Origin: Jiella marina
GTDB taxonomy: Bacteria > Pseudomonadota > Alphaproteobacteria > Rhizobiales > Rhizobiaceae
NCBI RefSeq assembly: GCF_024359545.1
Contig: NZ_JAKQZG010000002.1
Span: 248,001 to 312,000 of the forward strand
Reading direction: 5' to 3'
Length of the DNA: 64,000 nt
The notes under the pieces are model-generated. The model was given only the letters and a program-made list of their open reading frames with translations, was not told the origin of the DNA and searched no databases. Position numbers and translations under genes: made by a program. Each line of letters opens with the position of its first letter. The first letter of the stretch is position 1. Positions 7,457-15,276 of the stretch are shown piece after piece.

Positions 7457-8740
7457 ATGGCCCGCCTCTCTCCCCAGCCCCAATCCCATGCCGCAGCCAG
7501 CCCCTCGACGCTTGGTGACCAGTACCGACGCGTTCGCGAGGACAGCCGGCGGCTCGGCGAACCGCTCTCGGACGCGGATGCGACCGTCCAGTCCATGCCC
7601 GATGCAAGCCCGGCGAAATGGCACCTCGCCCACACCACCTGGTTCTTCGAGACGATGGTGCTGAAGCCCAATCTCGACGGCTACAAGCCGTTCGACGAGC
7701 GCTTCGACTATCTGTTCAACTCCTATTACGAGACGCTGGGCGAACGGCATCCGCGGCCGCGCCGCGGCATGATCACCCGGCCCGCGCTCGATACGATCTT
7801 CGATTTCCGTGCCCATGTGGACGAAGGGATCGACAAGCTTCTCGCCAGCGATCCCGATCCGTCCGTCGCCGAACTCGTCGAACTCGGCTGTCATCACGAG
7901 CAGCAGCACCAGGAACTGCTCCTCACCGACATCCTACATCTCTTCGCGCAAAACCCGACGAAGCCGGCCTATCGCGATCCCCAGCCGCTGGCCGTCGAGC
8001 CGGGCGAGGCGGATGACGCGCGCTTCGTCTCCTTCGACGGCGGTATCGTCGAGGTTGGCCATGATGGCGAGGGCTTCGCCTTCGACTGCGAAGGGCCGCG
8101 CCACCGCGTCCTGCTGGAGCCCTATCGCCTCGCCGACCGGCTGGTGACCAATCGCGAGTTCATCGCCTTCATCGAGGATGGCGGCTATTGCGATCCGCTC
8201 CTGTGGCTCTCCGCCGGCTGGGCCGACATTCTGGCGAATGGCTGGTCGAAGCCCTTCTACTGGGAGGAGCGCGACGGCGAATACTGGACAATGACCCTGC
8301 GAGGCGCCCAGCCAGTCGACCTCGACGCGCCCGTCACCCATCTCAGCTATTTCGAGGCCGACGCCTTCGCCGCCTGGTCGGGCAAGCGCCTGCCTACCGA
8401 GTTCGAATGGGAAAACGCCGTCCAGTCGCTGCCGGTGGAAGGCAATCTCGCCGATTCCGGTCGCCTGCGTCCGCGCCCGGCCCAGGCGGGCGAGGGGCTG
8501 CGGCAGATGTATGGCGACGTGTGGGAGTGGACGCGCAGCGCATTCTCGCCCTATCCGCGTTTCAAGCCGGCCGAAGGCGCTGTCGGCGAGTACAATGGCA
8601 AGTTCATGTGCGGCCAGTTCGTGCTGCGCGGCGGCTCCTGCGCGACGCCGGCCGGGCACATCCGTGCGACCTACCGCAATTTCTTTCCACCCGACGCACG
8701 CTGGCAGTTCTCCGGCCTGCGGCTGGCGGAGGATGCGTGA
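7457..8740 (+). CDS. egtB: Ergothioneine biosynthesis sulfoxide synthase EgtB
   Basis: EgtB is a non-haem iron enzyme that joins a thiol substrate (gamma-glutamylcysteine or cysteine) to hercynine with oxygen, a step in ergothioneine synthesis. The 427-residue protein has the N-terminal DinB-like helical domain with iron ligands in WHLAHTTWFFE (H59) and CHHEQQHQE (H147 and H151). The C-terminal FGE-sulfatase domain (about residues 190-427) has the motifs LPTEFEWENAV, GDVWEWT and VLRGGSCATP. Length is normal for the family. Its TGA overlaps the egtD ATG (TGATG), so the pair is co-translated. EgtA, EgtC and EgtE are not in the window; many alphaproteobacteria have only egtB-egtD together. Confidence 0.95.
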   Translation: MARLSPQPQSHAAASPSTLGDQYRRVREDSRRLGEPLSDADATVQSMPDASPAKWHLAHTTWFFETMVLKPNLDGYKPFDERFDYLFNSYYETLGERHPRPRRGMITRPALDTIFDFRAHVDEGIDKLLASDPDPSVAELVELGCHHEQQHQELLLTDILHLFAQNPTKPAYRDPQPLAVEPGEADDARFVSFDGGIVEVGHDGEGFAFDCEGPRHRVLLEPYRLADRLVTNREFIAFIEDGGYCDPLLWLSAGWADILANGWSKPFYWEERDGEYWTMTLRGAQPVDLDAPVTHLSYFEADAFAAWSGKRLPTEFEWENAVQSLPVEGNLADSGRLRPRPAQAGEGLRQMYGDVWEWTRSAFSPYPRFKPAEGAVGEYNGKFMCGQFVLRGGSCATPAGHIRATYRNFFPPDARWQFSGLRLAEDA

Positions 8741-9696
8741 TGCTCGACCGCACCGATACTCTGACGCTCCAGCGCGAAGCCTTTCGCCGCGACGTGCTGG
8801 AAGGTCTCGCCCTGTCGCAAAAGACCATTCCGGCCCGCTGGCTCTATGATGATCGGGGCTCGGAACTCTTCGAGGACATCACGAAGCTCGACGAGTATTA
8901 CCCGACGCGCACCGAGCGGGCGATCCTGGAACGCCACGCCGGCGACATCGCGCAGAAGCTCGGGCCCAAGGCGTCGCTCATCGAGTATGGAGCGGGCGCC
9001 GGCATCAAGACGGAAATCGTCCTCGATGCTCTCGACGACCCGGAACTCTACGTGCCGATCGACATTGCCGGCGACTTCCTGGAGGCTTCGGCCGAACGGC
9101 TCCGCGGGCGCTTCCCGGCTCTCGACGTGCATCCCGTGGTCGGCGACTTCACCGACGACATCGACCTGCCGGACAGCCTCCCCGACGAGGGGCGGCGGTG
9201 CGGCTTCTTTCCCGGTTCCACCATCGGCAATCTCGACCCGAAGGATGCGGTGACCTTCCTGAAGCGCATGCGCGGCCATGTGGGTCGAGGCGGCCGGGCG
9301 GTGCTCGGCGCCGATCTGAAGAAGCCGATCGAAGACCTTCGACGCGCCTATGACGACAGCGAGGGCGTGACGGCCGCCTTCAACCAGAACCTCCTGATCC
9401 GCATCAACCGCGAACTCGGCGGCGATTTTCCCCATGACGCGTTTCATCACGAGGCGCGATGGAACGACGCGGAATCGGCGGTCGAGATGCATCTCGTCGC
9501 CGACCGGGAGGTTTCGGTCAGCGTTGCCGGCCAGAGTTTCGACTTCCACGAGGGCGAGACGATCCATACCGAAAGCTCGCGCAAATACGATCGCGCGAGC
9601 CTCGGAAAACTCGCCGGATCGGCAGGATGGGAGATCGAATCCTTCTGGACCGACGACAAGGACCGCTTCTCGGTGACCATGCTGAAGGCGGCGTAA
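8740..9696 (+). CDS. egtD: L-histidine N-alpha-methyltransferase EgtD
   Basis: EgtD trimethylates histidine to hercynine using S-adenosylmethionine, supplying the substrate of EgtB. The 318-residue protein opens with a typical segment (KTIPARWLYDDRGSELFEDI, residues 28-47) and TKLDEYYPTRTE. It has the SAM-binding motif IEYGAGAGIKTEIVLDAL, the FFPGSTIGNLDP motif and the C-terminal HTESSRKYD segment that helps bind histidine. The start at 8740 overlaps the egtB stop by one base. A much longer open frame upstream in the same phase is only a shadow of egtB. Confidence 0.95.
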   Translation: MLDRTDTLTLQREAFRRDVLEGLALSQKTIPARWLYDDRGSELFEDITKLDEYYPTRTERAILERHAGDIAQKLGPKASLIEYGAGAGIKTEIVLDALDDPELYVPIDIAGDFLEASAERLRGRFPALDVHPVVGDFTDDIDLPDSLPDEGRRCGFFPGSTIGNLDPKDAVTFLKRMRGHVGRGGRAVLGADLKKPIEDLRRAYDDSEGVTAAFNQNLLIRINRELGGDFPHDAFHHEARWNDAESAVEMHLVADREVSVSVAGQSFDFHEGETIHTESSRKYDRASLGKLAGSAGWEIESFWTDDKDRFSVTMLKAA

Positions 9697-9717
9697 CAGG
9701 CCGGAGGACATCAAGGC

Positions 9718-9743
9718 GGCCGGGAGTTCCGCAAGGCCCGGCC
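9718..9743 (+). terminator. Candidate hairpin terminator after egtD
   Basis: Arms GGCCGGG (9718-9724) and CCCGGCC (9737-9743) form a perfect 7-base GC stem 21 bases after the egtD stop, with a 12-base loop. A modest T-containing stretch (tctgctttgtcc) follows. The T-run is weak, so termination strength is uncertain. Confidence 0.5.
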
Positions 9744-9977
9744 GTCTGCTTTGTCCAACGCCCCGCCTTCCCGGCGGACGCCGACCCATCGACGACGGCT
9801 CAGACAAGGGTTGATGATGGGAAGACAGAAGCCGACTAGCGACCACTTGAAACGGCGCAAAATCAACACCTTGCTGACGCGTCCTTCGGCATCCGGCCAA
9901 GCCTGATCGCGGATCGCCCGCATTGAAACGGACGCGCATCGCCTTAATCCTCAAACCATGTTCGTCTTGAGAAGATC

Positions 9978-10334
9978 GTGAGGGTGGGGCTCGTGGATCT
10001 GGTCACGAAGATCATCGTCATTTGCGCGGTCTCGGCGCTCGCCATCTTTGCCCTCTGGCGAACCGGAGCGAAGGACGCCACCGCGCCCCAGCAGCTTCCC
10101 TATCTCGGCGGCGGCACCCCGGATACCCATGCCTGGCAGCGCTATCATGTGCGCTATTACTCGATGACGCTGCTCTTCATCGCCTTCGAGATGGAGATGA
10201 TGTTCATGTATCCCTGGGCCGTCGTCTTCGTCGAAGAGGGCGGCAAGGCGATGATGGAAATGGGGATGTTCCTGGCGATCCTGTCCATCGGCATCGTCTA
10301 TGCCTGGCGCGAGGGCGTGTTCCGGTGGCAGTGA
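9978..10334 (+). CDS. Complex I-like subunit NuoA homologue
   Basis: A 118-residue three-helix membrane protein of the NuoA/ND3 family, first gene of a complex I-like operon. The family signature is clear in TM2 (VRYYSMTLLFIAFEMEMMF followed by MYPWAV), but the usual aspartate-glutamate pair is E71 and E73. The quinone-side loop reads LPYLGGGTPD and lacks the PYECG-type cysteine of typical ND3/NuoA. The start is a GTG at 9978, with other GTG codons close by. The 3' end overlaps the next gene (GTGA). Which complex it serves is discussed under the operon: the redox subunits of normal complex I are absent. Confidence 0.85.
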   Translation: MRVGLVDLVTKIIVICAVSALAIFALWRTGAKDATAPQQLPYLGGGTPDTHAWQRYHVRYYSMTLLFIAFEMEMMFMYPWAVVFVEEGGKAMMEMGMFLAILSIGIVYAWREGVFRWQ

Positions 10335-11497
10335 GCGCGCTGAAGAGATGGGCGGGCAAGGCCCCGGCGTCGGTCTTCGTCGCAATCGGCGAAGGGATGC
10401 GCGAACGCGTCGAACGCCTCTTCGCCGATCCGAGGATCGAGCGGGCGGCGACGCCGCGCCATGCCGCGATCTTTCTGATCGCCGGACCGATGCGACTTGA
10501 GGATCGCGAGGACCTGCGCCGCCTCCACGACCAGATGCCGCATCCCCGCGCGACGCTTCTGTGGGCTGCAGAGGTCGGCGAGGCGTTGGGCGATGCCGAA
10601 AAGCTCAACTTCACCCTCCAGCCTGCTGACACGAGCCGGGCAGATGAGGCAGCGCTTGACCGTCTCACCCGGATCTGGGCCGAACTTTCGGACGGCGAGC
10701 GGCCGAGTGAACCGGACCTGTTGCACGACGAGCCGCCCAATCCCTGGCAGGGGATCGGTCCCCACGGCCAGGGCGGCAAGGGCATGATGGGCGGCACGCC
10801 CTACGGACGGCCGATGGCGATGACCGCCGACGATCTGAGAGACGGCCTCGCGCTCGATCCGTATACCGCGCGCTTCGGCCCGTTCCTGCCGATGTTTCCG
10901 CCTGGGTTGTTGTTGGAGATGACGTTGCAGGGCGACGTGATCCAGTCCGCCAAGGTCTTGCGACCGCCCCTGCCTCAGGCAGCGAGGGATGATGCTTCGG
11001 CTGCGCTGCTCAGGCTGGCGCGGCTCCTCGATCTCCTTGGCCTGCCCGTGCTCGGCCATCGCGCTCGGCTTGCGGCGGCGGGCGATCGGCCATCATCGAC
11101 GCTTGAAACTCTCGGCCGTGCCATCCGCTGGTCCGGCTCCACGCTCGCCATCCGCCCGGGGCTTGGTGCGGTCGAAGGACAGGGGGACCTGCGCACCCGT
11201 TTTGATGATCTCCTGGCCGTGACGGGCGGTTCTTCGGCCGAGACACGGCCCGAACTGCCGGAATCGGCCCATCTCTCCTCGCTCCTGCCCGGCCTCGAAT
11301 GGTCCGAGGCTATGCTCGTCCTGAACAGCTTCGACGACGAGACGCTTTCGGCGCTGGCCGTGGTCAAGGAGGACGAAGACAAGGATGGCCACGACCATGA
11401 GGGCAGCGGCTACATGCACCATGAACACCACGGCCATGGGGGCCATCAAGGCGACGGTGGGCATGACCATCATGCGGGCCACGGAGGCGGCGCATGA
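10331..11497 (+). CDS. Cysteine-free NuoB-like / NuoD-like fusion protein with histidine-rich tail
   Basis: A soluble 388-residue protein placed exactly where NuoB-C-D sit in complex I operons. Residues about 40-82 resemble NuoB (TPRHAAIFLIAGPM, then LHDQMPHPRATLLWA), but every cysteine of the N2 [4Fe-4S] site is missing; the whole protein has no cysteine. Residues about 145-212 carry a conserved-looking stretch (PYGRPMAMT, DGLALDPYTARFGPF, LLLEMTLQGDVIQ) reminiscent of the NuoD N-terminal beta domain. The quinone-binding histidine/HRGxEK region is not seen. Residues about 350-388 are His-rich (12 histidines in about 39 residues), suggesting metal binding. The GTG start overlaps the nuoA stop, and the 3' end overlaps the NuoH homologue (ATGA). 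Similarity to NuoB/NuoD is my reading of motifs, not a search result. Confidence 0.7.
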   Translation: MSALKRWAGKAPASVFVAIGEGMRERVERLFADPRIERAATPRHAAIFLIAGPMRLEDREDLRRLHDQMPHPRATLLWAAEVGEALGDAEKLNFTLQPADTSRADEAALDRLTRIWAELSDGERPSEPDLLHDEPPNPWQGIGPHGQGGKGMMGGTPYGRPMAMTADDLRDGLALDPYTARFGPFLPMFPPGLLLEMTLQGDVIQSAKVLRPPLPQAARDDASAALLRLARLLDLLGLPVLGHRARLAAAGDRPSSTLETLGRAIRWSGSTLAIRPGLGAVEGQGDLRTRFDDLLAVTGGSSAETRPELPESAHLSSLLPGLEWSEAMLVLNSFDDETLSALAVVKEDEDKDGHDHEGSGYMHHEHHGHGGHQGDGGHDHHAGHGGGA

Positions 11498-12414
11498 CCA
11501 CATTTCTCGCCGCTCTCCTCCTCATCCTCTTCCTGTCGGTCGGCTTCGCCGGCGCGGCCGTCGCCGACCGGGCCATTCCCGCTTTTCTCGCCGGACAAAC
11601 CGCCCCGTCCTGGCGTCTCTCCCTCGCCGACGCCGTGCGTCTTCTCCAGACCCAGCGCATCCGCACCGAAGCGCCCGACGCGCTGCTCTGGTGGCTCGCG
11701 CCAGCCCTCTACCTCGCCCTCGCGATCGTTGGTCTCGCCGTTATCCCCTTCGGCCAAGACCTCGTTGCCATCCCGAGCGAAGTCGGCATCGTCGTCTGGG
11801 GCAGTTGCGAGGCGTTGACCATCGTCGCGGTCTTCATGTTCGGCTGGTCCGCCAATGCGCCGCTGGCGTTGATCGGCGCTTATCGCTATGTGGCGATCGG
11901 CTTGCCGGCGATGCTTCTGTCGATGTTCGTGCTGATCGGCGCGGCGCTTCCGGCGGAGTCCCTCGGCTTCATCGAGATCGTCGAGGCGCAGCGCACGGTC
12001 TGGAACGTCGTGCGCCAGCCGGCGGGGCTGATCCTCTTCCTGATGCTCGGCCTCGCAATCAGCCTGCGCGGACCCTTCGACTATGCCAGCCCGGAAGACC
12101 TTGCCGGCGGCGTGACAGCGGATGTCTCCGGTCCCGGCCTGCTCGCCTGGAAGATCGCCCGGCTCACGATGCTGGTCTCGGTCTCGGCGGTGACGGCTAC
12201 GGCCTTTCTCGGCGGCTATCTCGGGCCGATCCTGCCGGGCTTCGTCTGGCTGCTGCTCAAGACTGCGGTGGTTCTGCTCGTCCTGATCTGGGCGGGCAGC
12301 GTGTTCGCGCGCATGCCCCCCGCCCGCATGATGAGCGTCATCTGGACGATGCTCCTGCCGCTCTCCTTCCTCATGCTTCTCGTCGTCGGAGTGGAGTTGC
12401 TGCTATGGGGCTGA
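11494..12414 (+). CDS. Complex I-like subunit NuoH homologue with degenerate quinone-site loops
   Basis: A 306-residue polytopic membrane protein (about eight helices) at the NuoH position. NuoH normally forms the quinone chamber and joins the redox arm to the membrane arm. The canonical QxRxGPN loop is replaced by QTQRIRTEAPDALLWWLAP. The acidic PFDLPEAEQELVAGY loop is reduced to PFDYASPEDLAGGV, so most quinone-chamber glutamates are gone. The helix framework (AIPSEVGIVVWGS, LGLAISLRGPFDY, LKTAVVLLVLIWAGSVFARM) still matches the family. It overlaps the upstream fusion gene by four bases and the NuoJ homologue by ten. A pumping or structural role without quinone chemistry is inferred. Confidence 0.75.
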   Translation: MTTFLAALLLILFLSVGFAGAAVADRAIPAFLAGQTAPSWRLSLADAVRLLQTQRIRTEAPDALLWWLAPALYLALAIVGLAVIPFGQDLVAIPSEVGIVVWGSCEALTIVAVFMFGWSANAPLALIGAYRYVAIGLPAMLLSMFVLIGAALPAESLGFIEIVEAQRTVWNVVRQPAGLILFLMLGLAISLRGPFDYASPEDLAGGVTADVSGPGLLAWKIARLTMLVSVSAVTATAFLGGYLGPILPGFVWLLLKTAVVLLVLIWAGSVFARMPPARMMSVIWTMLLPLSFLMLLVVGVELLLWG

Positions 12415-13001
12415 CCGATCTTCTCTTCTTCGCCCTGTCGGCCGTCGCGATCGTTTCCGGATGGCGTGTCTTCGCCACCGATTCCATGGTGCGCGCGTCC
12501 TTCCTGCTGCTTCTCTCCTTTGTCGCGGTCGGCCTGATCATCGTCATGCTGGCCGCCCCCTATATCGGCGTCGCGACCGTTTTCATGATGGCTGTCGAGA
12601 TGATGGTCATGGCCCTCTTCATGGTCATGTTCATGATGAACCCGGCCGGGCTCAACCCGATGATGATGGTGCATCAGCATCGCTTCTCGATCGCAGCCGG
12701 CGTTCTCGCCTTCGCCGGGCTCACCGCCGCGATCCTCTTCACGAGCTTTCCCGAAAACTCCGTCGATCCTTCGACGCCGGTCGTCCACGATCTCGGCATC
12801 GAGCTTCTCGGGCCCTCCATGCTGATCTTCGAGACGGCAGGCGTGACACTGCTCGCCACCATGATCGGCTCGGTGATCCTCTCCTCGCGCTCGGGCCGTT
12901 TCGGCATGGCGGATCAGGGCTCGAAACCGCCCGGCCTCGAACCGGACGGCGAACCCGCTGGACGCCAGCCCGAACAGGGCGGCGGCCACCATCATCATTA
13001 G
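12405..13001 (+). CDS. Complex I-like subunit NuoJ homologue with His-tail
   Basis: A 198-residue, five-helix protein of the NuoJ/ND6 family. The TM3 region (APYIGVATVFMMAVEMMVMA) corresponds to the pi-bulge helix of NuoJ, normally A-x-x-V-x-G-A; here it is methionine-rich. After the last helix the protein has a Gly/Pro tail ending in GGGHHHH, an unusual extension that parallels the His-rich tail of the fusion subunit. The start ATG at 12405 overlaps the upstream NuoH homologue by ten bases; the longer open frame in this phase is a shadow. The neighbours (NuoH before, NuoK after) are in the normal complex I gene order, with nuoI missing between H and J. Confidence 0.82.
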   Translation: MGLTDLLFFALSAVAIVSGWRVFATDSMVRASFLLLLSFVAVGLIIVMLAAPYIGVATVFMMAVEMMVMALFMVMFMMNPAGLNPMMMVHQHRFSIAAGVLAFAGLTAAILFTSFPENSVDPSTPVVHDLGIELLGPSMLIFETAGVTLLATMIGSVILSSRSGRFGMADQGSKPPGLEPDGEPAGRQPEQGGGHHHH

Positions 13002-13014
13002 GAGGCCGAAACCC

Positions 13015-13320
13015 GTGACGCTCGCCACCGTCCTCATCGTCGCCGCGGCCCTGATCGGCATCGGACTATACGGCGCCCTGTCGCAGCAGAGTTTCGTCAT
13101 GCTGATGATGGGGCTCGAACTGATGCTGAATGGCGGGCTGCTCGCCGTGATCGGGCTATGGGCGAACACCATGGGCGGCGCGCCGGAGGGCCAGCTTCTG
13201 GCGATCATCATCATGGCGGTGATGGCCGTCGACATGGCGATCGGCTTCGCTCTGGTGACAGCCGTCTATCGCAAGCGGCAGGCCGACGTGACCGAAAGCC
13301 TGACGACGATGAAGCACTGA
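13015..13320 (+). CDS. Complex I-like subunit NuoK homologue
   Basis: A 101-residue, three-helix protein of the NuoK/ND4L/MrpC family with a GTG start. The first key carboxylate is conserved (E35 in MMGLELMLNG). The second, normally glutamate (E72 in E. coli), is an aspartate here (D73 in MAVDMAIGFALVTAVYR). These residues form part of the proton or ion path in complex I and Mrp antiporters, so the pathway seems kept but altered. It sits 13 bases after the NuoJ homologue and three bases before the NuoL homologue. Confidence 0.85.
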   Translation: MTLATVLIVAAALIGIGLYGALSQQSFVMLMMGLELMLNGGLLAVIGLWANTMGGAPEGQLLAIIIMAVMAVDMAIGFALVTAVYRKRQADVTESLTTMKH

Positions 13321-13323
13321 TCG

Positions 13324-15273
13324 ATGGCGTTTCTTCTCCCCCTCCTGCCGATCCTCTTCGCCATCGCAACCACGTTTGCGCCGCGCGGAGATGATGGACG
13401 TCAGCGTCTTTGGCTGACGGGTCTGGCGGTCGCCGCCATGGCGCTGACGGCATTCGCCGCCGCCCTGGGCGCGGCAGGGGGATGGACCGGCCATATCGCC
13501 TGGCACGAGCCGCTCGGGCTGACGGCCGCCCTGCCGCCACTGGCCGGGGCGATGGCGATCCTCGTGCCGCTCATCGCGCTGCCCGTCCTCGCCTATGCCG
13601 CTTTCCATGAGGAAGGCCGCGGCCTGCGCCGGCTCGTCGCCATCCTCCTCGTCTTCGTCGGCGGCATGGAGCTTCTGGTCGTCGCGGCGGATTTCCTGAC
13701 GCTTCTGATCGGCTGGGAGCTGGTCGGCGTCTGCTCCTATCTCCTGATCTCCCATGAGTGGCGAAACCGCGAAAACACCGCCTCCGGCCTCTATGCCTTC
13801 CTGATGACGCGCTTCGGCGATCTCGGGCTCTTCGCCGCCGCCATGGCGGTCTTTTCGGCGACGGGCTCCTTTTCCTATGACGGCCTTGGCCTCATGGAGG
13901 GCGTGCCGGCGGCGGTCGCGGGCTTTGGCCTGCTCTTGGCCGCCGCCTCGAAATCCGGCCAGATCCCCTTCGCGCCCTGGCTCTTCCGGGCGATGGCGGG
14001 GCCGACCTCGGTCTCGGCGCTCCTCCATGCCGCGACCATGGTCGCGGCTGGCGCCTTCATCCTCTTGCGCCTCGAACCCTTCCTCGCCTCCGTGCCGGGC
14101 CTGCCGGGGACGATCATCGCCGTAGGTGCTGCAACCGCGCTCTCGGGTGGCATCGTGGCGCTGCTCCAGACCCATGCGAAGCGCCTGCTCGCCGCCTCCA
14201 CCTCGGCCCATTATGGGCTGATGTTCGTGGCGGTCGGCGCCGGCTATCCGGGCGTCGCCTTCCTCCACCTCGTCGCCCACGCGGCCTTCAAGGCCCTGCT
14301 CTTCCTCGCGGCCGGTGTCGCTCACGAGAAGACTGGCAGCTACGATCTCTCGGCAATGCGCCTCGGCCGGGCCTTGCCGCTGGTGGGCCTTTTGACACTC
14401 GTCGGCGCCCTGTCGCTCGCCGGCGTGCCGCCGCTCGGCGGGGGCTGGACCAAGGAAGCGGTAACGACGGCGGCCGAGCATTGGAGCCTATGGGCCGCCG
14501 GGGCGGTGATTCTCGCCGGGGCTCTCAGCGCCGCCTATGCCGCACGATTCCAGCTTTCCGCCTTTGGCCAGGCCGAGGAACAGGACGATGAGGACGAGGG
14601 CGAAACCGCGCCGCTCTGGCCGCAGACCCGCGCCCGGCAGGTCGAGATTGGCGCGATGGCGCTGCTTGCCCTCTTCGTTCTCCTGACCTCGCTGCTTTGG
14701 CTCCCGCCGGTCCGGTCGACCCTCGAAGAACTCCTGCAAACCGCGCTTCCGGAGGCGAGCGTCGCGACCCTTGTTCTCTCGCTGATCGGCGTCGGTCTCG
14801 GCCTTCTCACCGGAACCATGATCGCCCGGCAGTATCGCACTCTCGGCACCGAGGGCGCTGCCGCCGAAGCGGCCCACTGGCTCGGCCTGCCGGCGCTGAT
14901 CGATGCCGCGGTCACCGGCCCCGTGCTCTGGCTGTCACGGAAGGCCGCCAAGCTCGATGACAAGCTCATCGACGGCGCGGTTCGGCTCGTCGCGCTCGGC
15001 GGCCGAGGCGCCTCCTGGGTGATGCGCCAGAAGGGCGAGGCCGGCGCGGAAGGCCTCGTCACCCAGGCGACCGGTCTCGTCGGAAGCCTTTCGCGGACCA
15101 CGTCCCGCTTCGGCGAATGGCTGACCGACGGCCTCGTCGAAGGCCTCGCGCTCACCGTCGGCCAGAGCGGGCGCGATGCACGGCGCCTGCAAACCGGCCT
15201 TTCCCACCATTACTATGCGATCGCAACGCTCGGTGCCGGCGCGGCGATCATCCTCCTGTTGGGCCTGTCCTGA
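13324..15273 (+). CDS. Complex I-like antiporter subunit NuoL homologue
   Basis: A 649-residue polytopic protein of the NuoL/ND5/MrpA family. The antiporter core is intact: E132 in WELVGVCSYLLIS, a histidine/lysine-containing channel segment (KSGQIPFAPWLFRAMAGPT followed by SVSALLHAATMV), and AAFKALLFLAAG. The C-terminal extension (about residues 560-649), corresponding to the long lateral helix HL and last helix, is present. The N-terminal FRVDGLS-type motif is poorly preserved. The family also includes DabB and Mrp subunits. Neighbouring NuoA, H, J, K, M and N homologues favour a complex I-like assembly over those. Confidence 0.88.
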   Translation: MAFLLPLLPILFAIATTFAPRGDDGRQRLWLTGLAVAAMALTAFAAALGAAGGWTGHIAWHEPLGLTAALPPLAGAMAILVPLIALPVLAYAAFHEEGRGLRRLVAILLVFVGGMELLVVAADFLTLLIGWELVGVCSYLLISHEWRNRENTASGLYAFLMTRFGDLGLFAAAMAVFSATGSFSYDGLGLMEGVPAAVAGFGLLLAAASKSGQIPFAPWLFRAMAGPTSVSALLHAATMVAAGAFILLRLEPFLASVPGLPGTIIAVGAATALSGGIVALLQTHAKRLLAASTSAHYGLMFVAVGAGYPGVAFLHLVAHAAFKALLFLAAGVAHEKTGSYDLSAMRLGRALPLVGLLTLVGALSLAGVPPLGGGWTKEAVTTAAEHWSLWAAGAVILAGALSAAYAARFQLSAFGQAEEQDDEDEGETAPLWPQTRARQVEIGAMALLALFVLLTSLLWLPPVRSTLEELLQTALPEASVATLVLSLIGVGLGLLTGTMIARQYRTLGTEGAAAEAAHWLGLPALIDAAVTGPVLWLSRKAAKLDDKLIDGAVRLVALGGRGASWVMRQKGEAGAEGLVTQATGLVGSLSRTTSRFGEWLTDGLVEGLALTVGQSGRDARRLQTGLSHHYYAIATLGAGAAIILLLGLS

Positions 15274-15276
15274 TCC

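Noticed and set aside
10022-11497. A 491-codon frame as the true extent of the fusion gene
   Set aside because: Its first 100 codons overlap the NuoA homologue in another phase and have no family similarity; the GTG overlapping the nuoA stop is the sensible start.
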